Source of the DNA: Haliea sp964022665
GTDB taxonomy: Bacteria; Pseudomonadota; Gammaproteobacteria; Pseudomonadales; Halieaceae
NCBI GenBank assembly: GCA_964022665.1
Contig: CAXIDF010000008.1
Coordinates: 62,001 to 126,000 of the forward strand
Direction of reading: 5' to 3'
DNA: 64,000 nt
Below are positions 33,445 through 43,111 of this stretch, piece by piece. Both the position numbers and the translations under genes were made by a program. Within the stretch, counting starts at the first letter, position 1. Every line of letters starts with the position of its first letter. The notes under the pieces were generated by a model. It made no database searches. It saw only the letters and a program-made list of their open reading frames with translations, and had not been told where the DNA came from.

Positions 33445-33532
33445 CCGACACCGCCGCAAGGCGATCAATGGACAGCGACAGGCCAGTTGACTACCCTTGC
33501 TCGCAGCTGACCCCCTTTCAGGAGCACGACCA

Positions 33533-34501
<969 letters not shown>

Positions 34502-34504
34502 AAC

Positions 34505-34522
34505 GGGCGCGGCTCAGCGCCC
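34505..34522. terminator. Possible hairpin between cysK and the convergent acetyltransferase
   Basis: GGGCGC and GCGCCC pair across a 6-nt loop just after the cysK stop, overlapping the end of the convergent acetyltransferase gene. A T-run is lacking on the plus strand, and only TTT follows on the minus strand. It may act as a weak or bidirectional terminator. Confidence 0.4.
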
Positions 34523-35113
34523 CTCACGCAGCTGTGCCAGGCGGCGCTTGACTGCCGGCCACTCGGTATCCAGCACGCTGAAGTAGACCGAATCCCTGGA
34601 AAAATCGTTCTGCACAATACGGTGCTTGCGCAGCACCCCTTCGCGCATGGCGCCGATGCGCTCCAGCGCACGCTGTGATCGCAGGTTGCGCGCGTCCGCC
34701 TTGAACTCAACCCGCAAACACCGCAGGCGCTCAAAGGCGTGACGCAGCAGCAACAGTTTGGCCTCGGTGTTCACCCCGGTACGCTGCCACTCCTGGCCCA
34801 GCCAGGTCCAGCCGATTTCCAGGCTGCGATGCTCCGGCAGCATGTTCAGATAGCGTGTACTGCCCACCACCTTGCCTTTCGCGTTCTCGACAATGGCCCA
34901 GGCTTGCTCACCGGGTGCACTGGTGGCCTCGTCGATCCAGTGACGGGTATCCGCCAGATCGATAAAGCAGCCGCGCGGCATGAATGCCCAGTCCGGTGCG
35001 TGACAGCCGCGCAAGAACAACCCCTGGGCATGCTGCTGGGTAAGCGGCTCCAGCCTGACCAACTCCCCACGCAGTACCGTGTTACCGGCATCGGGGCCCG
35101 GCGGCATGCTCAT
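34514..35113 (-). CDS. GNAT-family N-acetyltransferase (RimJ/RimL-like)
   Basis: A 199-residue acetyltransferase of the RimJ/RimL type. The pattern is VRLEPLTQQHAQGLF near the N terminus, SLEIGWTWLGQEWQRTGVNTEAKLLLLRHAFE as the acetyl-CoA-binding helix region, and CLRVEFKADARNLRSQRALERIGAMREGVLRKH. Members modify ribosomal proteins or small amines; the target is unknown. The ATG overlaps the stop of the quinone oxidoreductase by 4 bp, so both are one operon. Confidence 0.88.
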   Translation of the reverse strand: MSMPPGPDAGNTVLRGELVRLEPLTQQHAQGLFLRGCHAPDWAFMPRGCFIDLADTRHWIDEATSAPGEQAWAIVENAKGKVVGSTRYLNMLPEHRSLEIGWTWLGQEWQRTGVNTEAKLLLLRHAFERLRCLRVEFKADARNLRSQRALERIGAMREGVLRKHRIVQNDFSRDSVYFSVLDTEWPAVKRRLAQLREGR

Positions 35114-36093
35114 GGCAGTACGATCGTCGAACCGGTGGTCACCCGTCCCTCGAGGTCGCGGTGGGCGCGCGCAATGTCAGCCAACGGGTAGCGCTGGCCA
35201 ATCGTCACAGTCAATACGCCCGCCAGTAATCGATCGAACACCGCGGCGGACGACTGCCGCAACTCCTCGGTGGTAGCGGTGTAGGTCAGCAGCGTCGGGC
35301 GCGTCACATACAGCGACCCCAGGGTGGCGAGGGTCTGCAAATCCAGCGCTGCCGGCTTGCCGGAGGCGTTACCGAAACTCACCAGCATACCTCGCGGCTG
35401 CAAACAGGCCAGCGATGCGTCAAAGGTATCGCGGCCGACGCCGTCATAGACGACCGGCACGCCCTGCCCGTCAGTCAGCTCCCGCACGCGCTGGACCACG
35501 TCCTCCTGTGCGTAATTGATCACATGGGTGTAACCCTGTGCCCGGGCGAGCTCCGCTTTCGCCTCTGAGCTGACAGTGCCAATCGCGTTGGCACCCAGGC
35601 TCTTCGCCCACTGTCCGAACAACAGACCCACGCCACCCGCCGCCGCATGAAACAGGCAGGTCTGGCCAGATTGCAGCGGATACACCCGCTGCAACAGGAA
35701 CTCTGTTGTCTGGCCCTTGAGCAGAGCTGCCGCGGCCGTTGCAAAATCGATGCCCTCAGGGATCGTGACCAGTCGCGCAGAGGGCAGATTCACCGCCTCG
35801 GCATAGGCACCAAACAGGGCAGAGCAATAGGCCACGCGGTCACCCACGGCGAACTCCGCGCCCTCCCCCACCGCAGTCACCACGCCGGCAGCCTCCATAC
35901 CCAACCCGCTGGGCAAGGGAATGGGGTAGGCACCACTGCGGTGGTAGGTATCAATGAAGTTGAGCCCAATGGCCCGCTGAGCGACAGTCACCATGCCAGG
36001 CCCCGGTGGCGGCAGCTCAACATCAGCCAGCTGCATGACCTCGGGCCCACCTGTGTGCTCAATGCGCACCGCCTTTACTGACTGTGTACTCAT
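35110..36093 (-). CDS. qor: NADPH:quinone oxidoreductase
   Basis: A 327-residue zeta-crystallin-like member of the medium-chain dehydrogenase family. It lacks the zinc ligands. It has the N-terminal segment GPEVMQLADVELPPPGPG, NFIDTYHRSGAYPIPLP, and the nucleotide-binding AAAGGVGLLFGQWAKSLGA. It reduces quinones by one electron using NADPH. ATG 36093 (MSTQSVKAVRIEHTGGPEV) is preferred over any upstream extension. It is divergent from the helicase, with the acetyltransferase downstream. Confidence 0.93.
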   Translation of the reverse strand: MSTQSVKAVRIEHTGGPEVMQLADVELPPPGPGMVTVAQRAIGLNFIDTYHRSGAYPIPLPSGLGMEAAGVVTAVGEGAEFAVGDRVAYCSALFGAYAEAVNLPSARLVTIPEGIDFATAAAALLKGQTTEFLLQRVYPLQSGQTCLFHAAAGGVGLLFGQWAKSLGANAIGTVSSEAKAELARAQGYTHVINYAQEDVVQRVRELTDGQGVPVVYDGVGRDTFDASLACLQPRGMLVSFGNASGKPAALDLQTLATLGSLYVTRPTLLTYTATTEELRQSSAAVFDRLLAGVLTVTIGQRYPLADIARAHRDLEGRVTTGSTIVLP

Positions 36094-36262
36094 ACAACCG
36101 TCTACTGTCCCTGTGTGGAACACTAGTGTGCCAAACAAGCCCACTGAGGGAAACGGAAGTTTGCCTGCGGTCACGCGGTCGGGTATTGGTCCGTGGCATG
36201 CTACACTGCACGCCTTCACCTGCGCCGGCAACAGACCGGCGCCGCAGCCTGAGACTACCCAT

Positions 36263-37588
36263 GTGTTAGAAGATCTTGCCCTTGACCGCAGCCTGCAACT
36301 GGCACTGGAAGACCTCGGCTTCGGCAAGCCGACGGCCGTGCAGCAGGACGTTATTCCACTGGCCCTGAGCGGCAGTGACCTGCGTGTCAGCGCCCCCACC
36401 GGCAGTGGCAAGACACTCGCCTACCTGCTGCCCGGATTGCAGCGCCTGCTACAGGCACCGCTTCCGACTGACGGCGGCACTTTGCTACTGGTGCTGGTGC
36501 CCACGCGGGAGCTTGCGCGCCAGGTTCTGAAAACGGCACGCCAGCTGCTGGGCAAAAGCACACTGCGTGCCGACGCCCTCACCGGCGGCGCCGACTTCAA
36601 ATACCAGAAATCCCTGTTGCGCAAGAACCCGGAAGTGGTCATCGCGACGCCGGGGAGGCTGCTGGAGCATTGCGAGCATGGCAGCGCCGATCTGCGCGGC
36701 CTGCAAGTGCTGGTCATTGATGAAGCAGACCGCATGCTCGACCTGGGCTTTCGCGACGATGTGCTGAAAATTGCCGGCTTCTGCCCCGCCGAGCGCCAGA
36801 CGCTCCTCCTGTCTGCCACGCTGCACGCCCGCGGCCTGAGTGATATGAGCGCCGCCCTGCAGCAAGACCCGGTTGCTGTGAGCTGCGGCGACATCCGCAG
36901 CGCACACGAGAGTATTCACCACCAGCGCATCCTGGCCGACAGCCAGGAGCACAAGGACAAGCTGCTGCTCGCACTGCTGCAGGACAGCGGTCGCAAGCAG
37001 CTGGTGTTTGCCAACAAACGCAGCACGGCGTCACGCCTGGCAGATTTCCTGCGCCATCACGGCCTGCGCGCGGGGTGCCTGCATGGCGAAATGACCACAG
37101 AGGAACGCAAGGCGATCGTGACGCGTTTTGAGCAGGGCGGGGTCAGCACCGTCACCGCCAGCGATGTCGCTGCGCGGGGGCTGGATATTCAGGGTATCGA
37201 CACGGTCATCAACTACGACCTGCCGCGCAGTGGCGACGACTACCTGCACCGCACCGGACGCACCGGCAGGGCCGACAGCAAGGGTACCGCGATCTCGCTG
37301 GTGACCGCGGCTGACTGGAACCTCATGATCAGCATACAGCGCTACCTGAATATCACCATGGAACCGCGCGCCCTGGCCGGCCTGAAAGCGCGCTACGCGG
37401 GGCCGAAGAAGATGAAGTCGTCAGGCAAAGCCAGCGGCAGCAGGAAAAAGGCGCCGGTTGCCAAGAAGAAAGTACGCGCCCGCGACAGCAAGGCAAAAGG
37501 CAAGCCCCGCAAGACAAGCAGCGACTGGCCGGCGAACGACGGTTTCGCGCCACTGACGAAAAAGCGGCGCGAACCGAACGACGAATGA
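36263..37588 (+). CDS. DEAD-box RNA helicase
   Basis: A 441-residue RNA helicase. Q motif GFGKPTAVQQDVIP, motif I APTGSGKT, PTRELA, motif II DEAD (VIDEADRML), SAT (LLSATL), TPGR, and HRTGRTGR in the second RecA domain. The tail (about 390-441) is Lys/Arg-rich (KKMKSSGKASGSRKKAPVAK), as in SrmB-type helicases that act in ribosome assembly. It starts at GTG 36263 (VLEDLALDRSLQLALEDLGF); a longer frame to 35993 is not similar to anything. Symbol left empty. Confidence 0.93.
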   Translation: MLEDLALDRSLQLALEDLGFGKPTAVQQDVIPLALSGSDLRVSAPTGSGKTLAYLLPGLQRLLQAPLPTDGGTLLLVLVPTRELARQVLKTARQLLGKSTLRADALTGGADFKYQKSLLRKNPEVVIATPGRLLEHCEHGSADLRGLQVLVIDEADRMLDLGFRDDVLKIAGFCPAERQTLLLSATLHARGLSDMSAALQQDPVAVSCGDIRSAHESIHHQRILADSQEHKDKLLLALLQDSGRKQLVFANKRSTASRLADFLRHHGLRAGCLHGEMTTEERKAIVTRFEQGGVSTVTASDVAARGLDIQGIDTVINYDLPRSGDDYLHRTGRTGRADSKGTAISLVTAADWNLMISIQRYLNITMEPRALAGLKARYAGPKKMKSSGKASGSRKKAPVAKKKVRARDSKAKGKPRKTSSDWPANDGFAPLTKKRREPNDE

Positions 37589-37592
37589 CCTC

Positions 37593-39638
37593 TCACTCTG
37601 CAGGCGTAGGCGCATAGCGCTCGAACCAGCCGAGAATAGCCGCCACCTTGGCGATGAGCTGGCTGGGACGACGAGCGATGGAGTGCGAAGCCCCGGGAAC
37701 GCGCACCATCGCAGTCTCGACGCCACTCAGCTTCAAGGCCTGATAATACTGTTCGGTTTCCGACATGGGCGTACGCAGGTCCTCCTCGCCTGTCAGCAGC
37801 AGCGTGGGTGTTGTCACGTTGCCGACCAGGGACAGCGGTGAGCGCCGCCAGTAGGCCTCGGGGTTTTCCCAGGGCATCTCCCCAAACCAGTAGCGCGCAA
37901 ACACGGGCGACAGGTCCGCCGTCAGCACAAAGCTGGCCCAGTTGATCACCGGCTTGGCCACCACTGCCGCTCGAAAGCGCTGGGTTTTGCCGACGATCCA
38001 CGCTGTCAGTGTGCCACCACCACTACCACCTGTGACGTACAACTGCTGCGGGTCCACATAGCCTTCGGCGATCACCGCATCAACGCCGGACATGAGGTCG
38101 TCGTAATCCTGGCCCGGATAGTTGTGGTGGATGAGATTGGCAAACTCTTCGCCGTAGCTGGTACTGCCACGTGGATTCACATACAGCACAACGTAGCCGG
38201 CCGCCGCAAACAGCTGCAACTCGGCGGCAAAGCGCGGACCGTAATTGGCAAACGGTCCGCCGTGAATTTCCAGTAGCAACGGATAGCGCTTTCGCGGGTC
38301 AAAATCCGGCGGGGTGACCACCCAGGCTTGAATCTCACGTCCGTCAAACGAGGACGGATAGGTCAGTTCTCGTACCTCGCCGAGGGTGCGGTAGCCCAGG
38401 AGATTGCTGTTCAGTGTGGTGAGCGTACGCATGCGCTCACTGCCGACACGCCCGGACTTCAACTCTGCCGGTGCCTGAGGGGTCACCGCGGTATACACAA
38501 AGCGGTCGCCGCCAACCGCATAATCAGCACCCGCGTAGGGACGGCCGAGCTGCTTGCCACCGAGATCGCGGGCAAGGATGCGCATGCGGCCCTTGAGATC
38601 GGTCATGGCGAGATGCGTGTCGCCCCGATCGTCGTAGTAAAAGAAGATATGCTTGCCATCGGTGGACCACTGGGGGTGCTCGATGCTGCGATCGAGGTCC
38701 GGCAGCAACTCCCGGCGCTGCTCGCCTGCCACGCTCATTACATAGAGCCGGTCCCGGTGATACCCCATCCCCTTGTCATCCCAACCGGTCCAGGCCAGCC
38801 AGCGCCCGTCTGGCGATACGGTGACGTCCTTGTCCGGCCCCTGACGATCGGTCAGGGGGGTTATATCGCCGGACTGCAGATCAATCCGGTACAGCTCGGT
38901 ATTCTGGGTATCCATTGCCCAGTCGGCATGGCGATTGGCAGACAGGTACAGCGCCGAGCCATCGGCCGCCCAGGCAACTGCCCCCTTGTGGTTGAAATCA
39001 CCGTGAGTCACCTGACGCGGGCTGCCACCGGCAGCAGGCAGCACGAACACCTGCTCAAAGCCGTGGGGTTTGCTGCCGCTGCCATCTGCACGATACACCG
39101 TGCGATCTACCACCACGGGTGCCGCCGCCCACTGCGCACCGGTCGGGGCGGCGGGCATGTCTTCCACCGCTGGCGCAGGCGCCGGCACCAGCATGCGGAA
39201 CGCCAGCCACTCACCGTCCGGCGACCAGGTCAAACCTTGGGGCGCCCAGGGCAGCCGCGTGAGCTGCGCGGTCTGTGCGGAATCCAGCCAGCTGACGAAC
39301 AATTGAACCCCCGTGTCATCGCGCCGCAAATAGGCAACGCGGTCCCCCGCCGGGGACAGGGCAGGCGAGCTGACCGAGTCCGGACCCGTTACCACCGGGC
39401 GGTGCTCGCTGCCGTCGATGTTCATGCGCCAGAGGCTGGCCTGCGGCTGGTCGCGCATGATGTCCATGCTGTGGCGCAGGTACACCAGTCGACGCCCCTC
39501 CCGATCCAGCTGGGGGGACGTGGCCCAGGCCAACTGGAACACATCCTCGGCACTGAACGGTTCAGCGCTCGCCGGGGGCGCAAGTAACGCTACCGCAAGG
39601 GCAATCGCCCACAAACACCGGTTCGTTGGCTCTTTCAT
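37593..39638 (-). CDS. S9-family peptidase (acylaminoacyl/prolyl oligopeptidase-like)
   Basis: A 681-residue secreted or periplasmic peptidase. Residues 1-25 form a signal peptide (MKEPTNRCLWAIALAVALLA). An N-terminal beta-propeller (WD-like repeats of VAYLRRDDTG, LTWSPDGEWLAF, VTVSPDGRWLAW) covers about 30-420, and an alpha/beta-hydrolase domain is C-terminal. The nucleophile is Ser539 in TGGSGGGT; Asp is in GEEDLRTP and His in GASHSIARRP. It cleaves short peptides. It is divergent from the M3 oligopeptidase, with 60 bp between. Confidence 0.93.
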   Translation of the reverse strand: MKEPTNRCLWAIALAVALLAPPASAEPFSAEDVFQLAWATSPQLDREGRRLVYLRHSMDIMRDQPQASLWRMNIDGSEHRPVVTGPDSVSSPALSPAGDRVAYLRRDDTGVQLFVSWLDSAQTAQLTRLPWAPQGLTWSPDGEWLAFRMLVPAPAPAVEDMPAAPTGAQWAAAPVVVDRTVYRADGSGSKPHGFEQVFVLPAAGGSPRQVTHGDFNHKGAVAWAADGSALYLSANRHADWAMDTQNTELYRIDLQSGDITPLTDRQGPDKDVTVSPDGRWLAWTGWDDKGMGYHRDRLYVMSVAGEQRRELLPDLDRSIEHPQWSTDGKHIFFYYDDRGDTHLAMTDLKGRMRILARDLGGKQLGRPYAGADYAVGGDRFVYTAVTPQAPAELKSGRVGSERMRTLTTLNSNLLGYRTLGEVRELTYPSSFDGREIQAWVVTPPDFDPRKRYPLLLEIHGGPFANYGPRFAAELQLFAAAGYVVLYVNPRGSTSYGEEFANLIHHNYPGQDYDDLMSGVDAVIAEGYVDPQQLYVTGGSGGGTLTAWIVGKTQRFRAAVVAKPVINWASFVLTADLSPVFARYWFGEMPWENPEAYWRRSPLSLVGNVTTPTLLLTGEEDLRTPMSETEQYYQALKLSGVETAMVRVPGASHSIARRPSQLIAKVAAILGWFERYAPTPAE

Positions 39639-39698
39639 TCCGTCTCCCCACCACTATCCGTTAGACTCTACAGTCATTTGTCAGGAAAACCGTCGATT

Positions 39699-41729
39699 AT
39701 GACTAACCCGCTGTTGGAAAAGAACCTCTTGCCGCCCTTTTCCGCCATTCGCGCGGAGCATGTGGAGCCGGCCATACGCACCCTTATCGAGCGCCACAAG
39801 GCACAGCTCAACGCTCTGCTTGCGCAGCCGGGGCCGCGCACCTGGGCGTCTCTGATTGCCCCCATTGAAGCAATGGATGATGAGCTGGCACAGTGCTGGT
39901 CACCGGTGGGGCATTTGAACGGCGTTCTCAACAGCGAGCCGCTGCGCGCTGCCTACAAGGCCTGCCTGCCGCTGCTCTCTGAGTACCGCACCTGGGTTGG
40001 CCAGAACGCGGACCTGTATGCGGCCTATTGCGAGGTGGCACAAGGCGAGGACTTCAACGCTCTCGGCCAGGCCGAGCAGCAGGCGGTACACAACGCCCTG
40101 CGCGACTTCAAGCTGGCCGGCGTTGCGCTGCCCGAGGGGAGCAAGAAGCGCTTCGGCGAGATACAGCAGCAGCTAGCCAAGCTCAGCAGCCAGTTCAGCG
40201 ACAACGTACTGGACGCCACCAACGCCTGGAGCAAACAGGTTAGCGCGGAGCAGCTGCAGGGCCTGCCTGCCTCGGCGATTGCCAGCGCGACACAAGCGGC
40301 ACAGGAGCGCGACCTGGAGGGATGCCTGCTCACGCTCGACTTCCCCTCCGTGTTGCCGCTACTGACCTACTGCGACGATCGGGAGCTGCGCCGGGAAGTC
40401 TATCTGGCTAACGTTACCCGGGCATCGGACATTGGCCCTCACGGCGGCCAGTTCGATAACACACAGATGATGGACGAGATTCTCGACCTGCGCCAGGAGC
40501 TCGCCCGCCTGTTGGGCTTCGCAAACTATGCCGAGTGTTCCCTGGCGACCAAGATGGCCGACAGCCCACAGCGCGTAGTCGAATTCCTCACCGAACTGGC
40601 AGAGCGCTCCCGCGCCCAGGCACAGACGGAATGGCAGGACCTGAGCCGCTTTGCCGCCAGCGAGCACGGTATTGAGCAACTCAAGCCCTGGGATGTCACC
40701 TATTACAGCGAAAAACTGCGTCAGCGCACCTTCAGCATTGCCCAGGAAGAATTACGCCCGTACTTGCCGGTGGAGCGCGTACTCAGCGGCCTGTTTGCAG
40801 TGGTACAACGCCTCTATAACGTCACCGTGGAAGAAGTGCAGGATTTCGACAGCTACCACCCGGACCTGCGCCTGTTCGAGATTCAACAGGATGGTGAACC
40901 GTTGGCGCGCTTTTATCTCGACCTGTATGCCCGCAGCCACAAACGGGGCGGCGCATGGATGGACGACTGTCGCGTGCGCCGCGTGACCGATACCGGATTG
41001 CAGCTGCCGGTCGCCTACCTGGTCTGCAATTTCACGGCCCCCGTTGGTGAGCAGCCCTCACTGCTCACTGAAAATGAAATGGTTACACTGTTTCATGAGT
41101 TCGGGCACGGCCTGCATCACATGCTGACCAAGCAGCATGTGGCGGCGGTGTCCGGCATTAACGGTGTAGCCTGGGATGCCGTCGAGCTGCCCAGCCAGTT
41201 TCTGGAGAACTGGTGTTATCAACCCGAGGCGCTGGTCTTTATTTCCGGCCACGTGGAAACCGGGGAGCCTCTGCCCCAGGCACTGCTGGATAAAATGCTG
41301 GCGGCACGCAACTTTCAGTCAGGCATGCAGATGATGCGGCAACTGGAGTTCGCCCTGTTTGACTTCCAGCTCCACCAGCATTGGGGCGGAACGGGCGTCA
41401 CCGTGCAGGACACCCTGGATGCTGTGCGCGCGCAGGTCGCCGTGATTCCGGCAGTGCCAGAAAACCGGTTCCAGCACGCGTTCAGCCACATTTTCGCCGG
41501 CGGTTATGCTGCAGGGTACTACAGCTACAAATGGGCCGAAGTGCTCTCCGCCGATGCCTTCGCGCGGTTTGAGGAGGAAGGTATTTTCAACCCCCTCACC
41601 GGCAGCGACTTCCGGCGACACATTCTGGAAGCGGGTGGCTCACAAGACGCCATGGCACTGTTCGTGGCGTTTCGCGGGCGCGAACCAGACGTAGAGCCCC
41701 TGCTGCGCCACAGCGGTATCGCGGCCTGA
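39699..41729 (+). CDS. prlC: Oligopeptidase A (M3 family)
   Basis: A 676-residue zinc metallopeptidase. The zinc motif HEFGH has His466, Glu467 and His470 (LFHEFGHGLHHMLTKQ); the third ligand lies in the DAVELPSQFLENWCY segment. The length and the start MTNPLLEKNLLPPF match PrlC/OpdA, which degrades peptides from signal peptides and proteasome-like enzymes in the cytoplasm. ATG 39699 is preferred to the TTG 21 bp before. A strong terminator (41740-41768) follows, inside the convergent gene. Confidence 0.95.
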   Translation: MTNPLLEKNLLPPFSAIRAEHVEPAIRTLIERHKAQLNALLAQPGPRTWASLIAPIEAMDDELAQCWSPVGHLNGVLNSEPLRAAYKACLPLLSEYRTWVGQNADLYAAYCEVAQGEDFNALGQAEQQAVHNALRDFKLAGVALPEGSKKRFGEIQQQLAKLSSQFSDNVLDATNAWSKQVSAEQLQGLPASAIASATQAAQERDLEGCLLTLDFPSVLPLLTYCDDRELRREVYLANVTRASDIGPHGGQFDNTQMMDEILDLRQELARLLGFANYAECSLATKMADSPQRVVEFLTELAERSRAQAQTEWQDLSRFAASEHGIEQLKPWDVTYYSEKLRQRTFSIAQEELRPYLPVERVLSGLFAVVQRLYNVTVEEVQDFDSYHPDLRLFEIQQDGEPLARFYLDLYARSHKRGGAWMDDCRVRRVTDTGLQLPVAYLVCNFTAPVGEQPSLLTENEMVTLFHEFGHGLHHMLTKQHVAAVSGINGVAWDAVELPSQFLENWCYQPEALVFISGHVETGEPLPQALLDKMLAARNFQSGMQMMRQLEFALFDFQLHQHWGGTGVTVQDTLDAVRAQVAVIPAVPENRFQHAFSHIFAGGYAAGYYSYKWAEVLSADAFARFEEEGIFNPLTGSDFRRHILEAGGSQDAMALFVAFRGREPDVEPLLRHSGIAA

Positions 41730-41736
41730 TACGGTT

Positions 41737-42219
41737 TCAGGGCTTGTGCCAGCAGGCACAGCCCTTTTGCCCCGGCCCAGAGGCGACGCACAGCTCCACC
41801 TCCCGCAGGTCATCACCCTCTGAGGCGAGCAGCAACTGCTGCAGCAGGTAGCGGGAAAACTCCTCCACCGTCGCATTGCGCAGGGGCAACACGCGGGTAT
41901 CAGCCTTGAGAAAAAGCATCTCCTCGCGAGCAAAATGCACCCGGTAGTAGTCTTCCGCGTCCTCTATGCGCTGATACGGCGAATCGCCGGCAAGCAACAG
42001 GTACTCGTCCAGCGCATCACAAAGCGACTTCAGGCGACGCTTGTAGACGTTGTAGTCGGCCGCGAAGCCATTATCCCCCATGGGGGCGACAATCTTCGCC
42101 GACACGGAATAATTGTGGCCATGCAGGCGTTCGCGCTCGGTCGCCGAAAAAATAGTGAAATGTGCCGCAGAGAACTTGTGACTCTCTTTGTCGATGTACA
42201 GCGTGGTCAAACGCTCCAT
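41737..42219 (-). CDS. Pterin synthase, QueD/PTPS family, atypical active site
   Basis: A 160-residue member of the 6-pyruvoyl/6-carboxytetrahydropterin synthase family. The zinc His ligands are in FSAAH and HGH. QueD needs a cysteine four residues before the HGH (CGRLHGH in E. coli); here the position is Arg (RERLHGH), with Glu three residues before, forming the ExxHGH motif known from PTPS-III enzymes. The usual LDHHYL is LDEYLL. Annotation pipelines would call this queD; a different pterin reaction is more likely. It is divergent from an SDR. The convergent prlC terminator sits in its 3' end. Confidence 0.8.
   Translation of the reverse strand: MERLTTLYIDKESHKFSAAHFTIFSATERERLHGHNYSVSAKIVAPMGDNGFAADYNVYKRRLKSLCDALDEYLLLAGDSPYQRIEDAEDYYRVHFAREEMLFLKADTRVLPLRNATVEEFSRYLLQQLLLASEGDDLREVELCVASGPGQKGCACWHKP
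41740..41768 (+). terminator. Intrinsic terminator of prlC, inside the convergent coding region
   Basis: GGGCTTGTGCC and GGCACAGCCC form a 10-bp stem with one bulged T and a 4-nt loop (AGCA), followed directly by TTTT (41765-41768). It lies 10 bp after the prlC stop and overlaps the last codons of the pterin-synthase-like gene on the other strand. Confidence 0.8.
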
Positions 42220-42408
42220 GAGATACTTCCAGCCGATTGACGTTGAAACATTGTCACGACTCTACGCAGAATAGGCAAGGCTGGACCGGTGATGCACAAT
42301 GGCGCTGGCCAGGCACAGCGCAAACTGAATTGCGGGCGCCTGCGTATTACCGATTGCACACGACCATCGGGGTAGCACCCCGGTGAGCGATATTCCAAGG
42401 GGAAATCC

Positions 42409-43110
42409 ATGCACACTGCAATTATCACCGGGGCCAGCGTTGGTATTGGCCGCGCCACGGCGCAACGCTTTCTGGCGCTCGGCTACCGCGTCTACAACCT
42501 GTCCCGACGCGCCTGTCCGGAAGACGGCGTCGAAAATATCGCCTGTGACCTCGCCTCCGACGCCTCGATTAACGCCGCCTGCAGCACGCTGCTGCCGGTC
42601 GTCAAAGACAGCGAAACCGTCTGCCTGCTGCATAATGCCAGCCAGATGCGCAAGGATGCAGTTTCCCACTGCAGCAGCGACAGCCTGCGTGAGGTACTGG
42701 AAACCAACGTCGTGGCGTTGAACAGCGTCAACCAGCTGCTGCTACCTGCGCTGCCAGCGGGGTCCAGCCTGCTGTATATCGGCTCAACGCTGTCGGAGAA
42801 AGCGGTCGCCGGCTCCTTCAGCTACGTGCTGAGTAAGCACGCCCAACTCGGCATGATGCGGGCAAGCTGCCAGGACCTGATGGGGACGGGCATTCACACA
42901 GCGCTGATCTGCCCGGGCTTTACCGACACAGAAATGTTGCGCACGCATATCGGCAATAACCCCGAGGTGGTTGCGGCAATCGGCGGCATGAATGCCTATG
43001 GCCGACTGATCGACCCGGGTGAAATCGCCGAGCTGATTGTGTGGGCGCATGGCAACCCGGTGATCAACGGTGCGGTTCTGCACGCCAACCTGGGACAGAA
43101 GGAAGCCTGA
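42409..43110 (+). CDS. SDR-family oxidoreductase beside the pterin-synthase-like gene
   Basis: A short SDR of 233 residues. It has TGASVGIG at about 7-14, NAS in place of NNAG (LLHNASQM), Ser in YIGSTLSEKAV and the catalytic YVLSK. The length and the unusual HNAS variant resemble pterin reductases such as sepiapterin reductase. It is divergent from the QueD-family gene (190 bp) and overlaps no neighbour; the YhhQ-type transporter starts 2 bp after its stop, so the two form an operon. Pterin substrate is inference. Confidence 0.82.
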   Translation: MHTAIITGASVGIGRATAQRFLALGYRVYNLSRRACPEDGVENIACDLASDASINAACSTLLPVVKDSETVCLLHNASQMRKDAVSHCSSDSLREVLETNVVALNSVNQLLLPALPAGSSLLYIGSTLSEKAVAGSFSYVLSKHAQLGMMRASCQDLMGTGIHTALICPGFTDTEMLRTHIGNNPEVVAAIGGMNAYGRLIDPGEIAELIVWAHGNPVINGAVLHANLGQKEA

Positions 43111-43111
43111 C

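Noticed and set aside
33487..33492. TTGACT as a -35 for cysK
   Set aside because: No -10-like hexamer is found 16-18 bp downstream.
38328..39587. A 419-codon open frame on the plus strand
   Set aside because: It is antisense to the S9 peptidase, whose signal peptide, propeller repeats and catalytic Ser are unambiguous.
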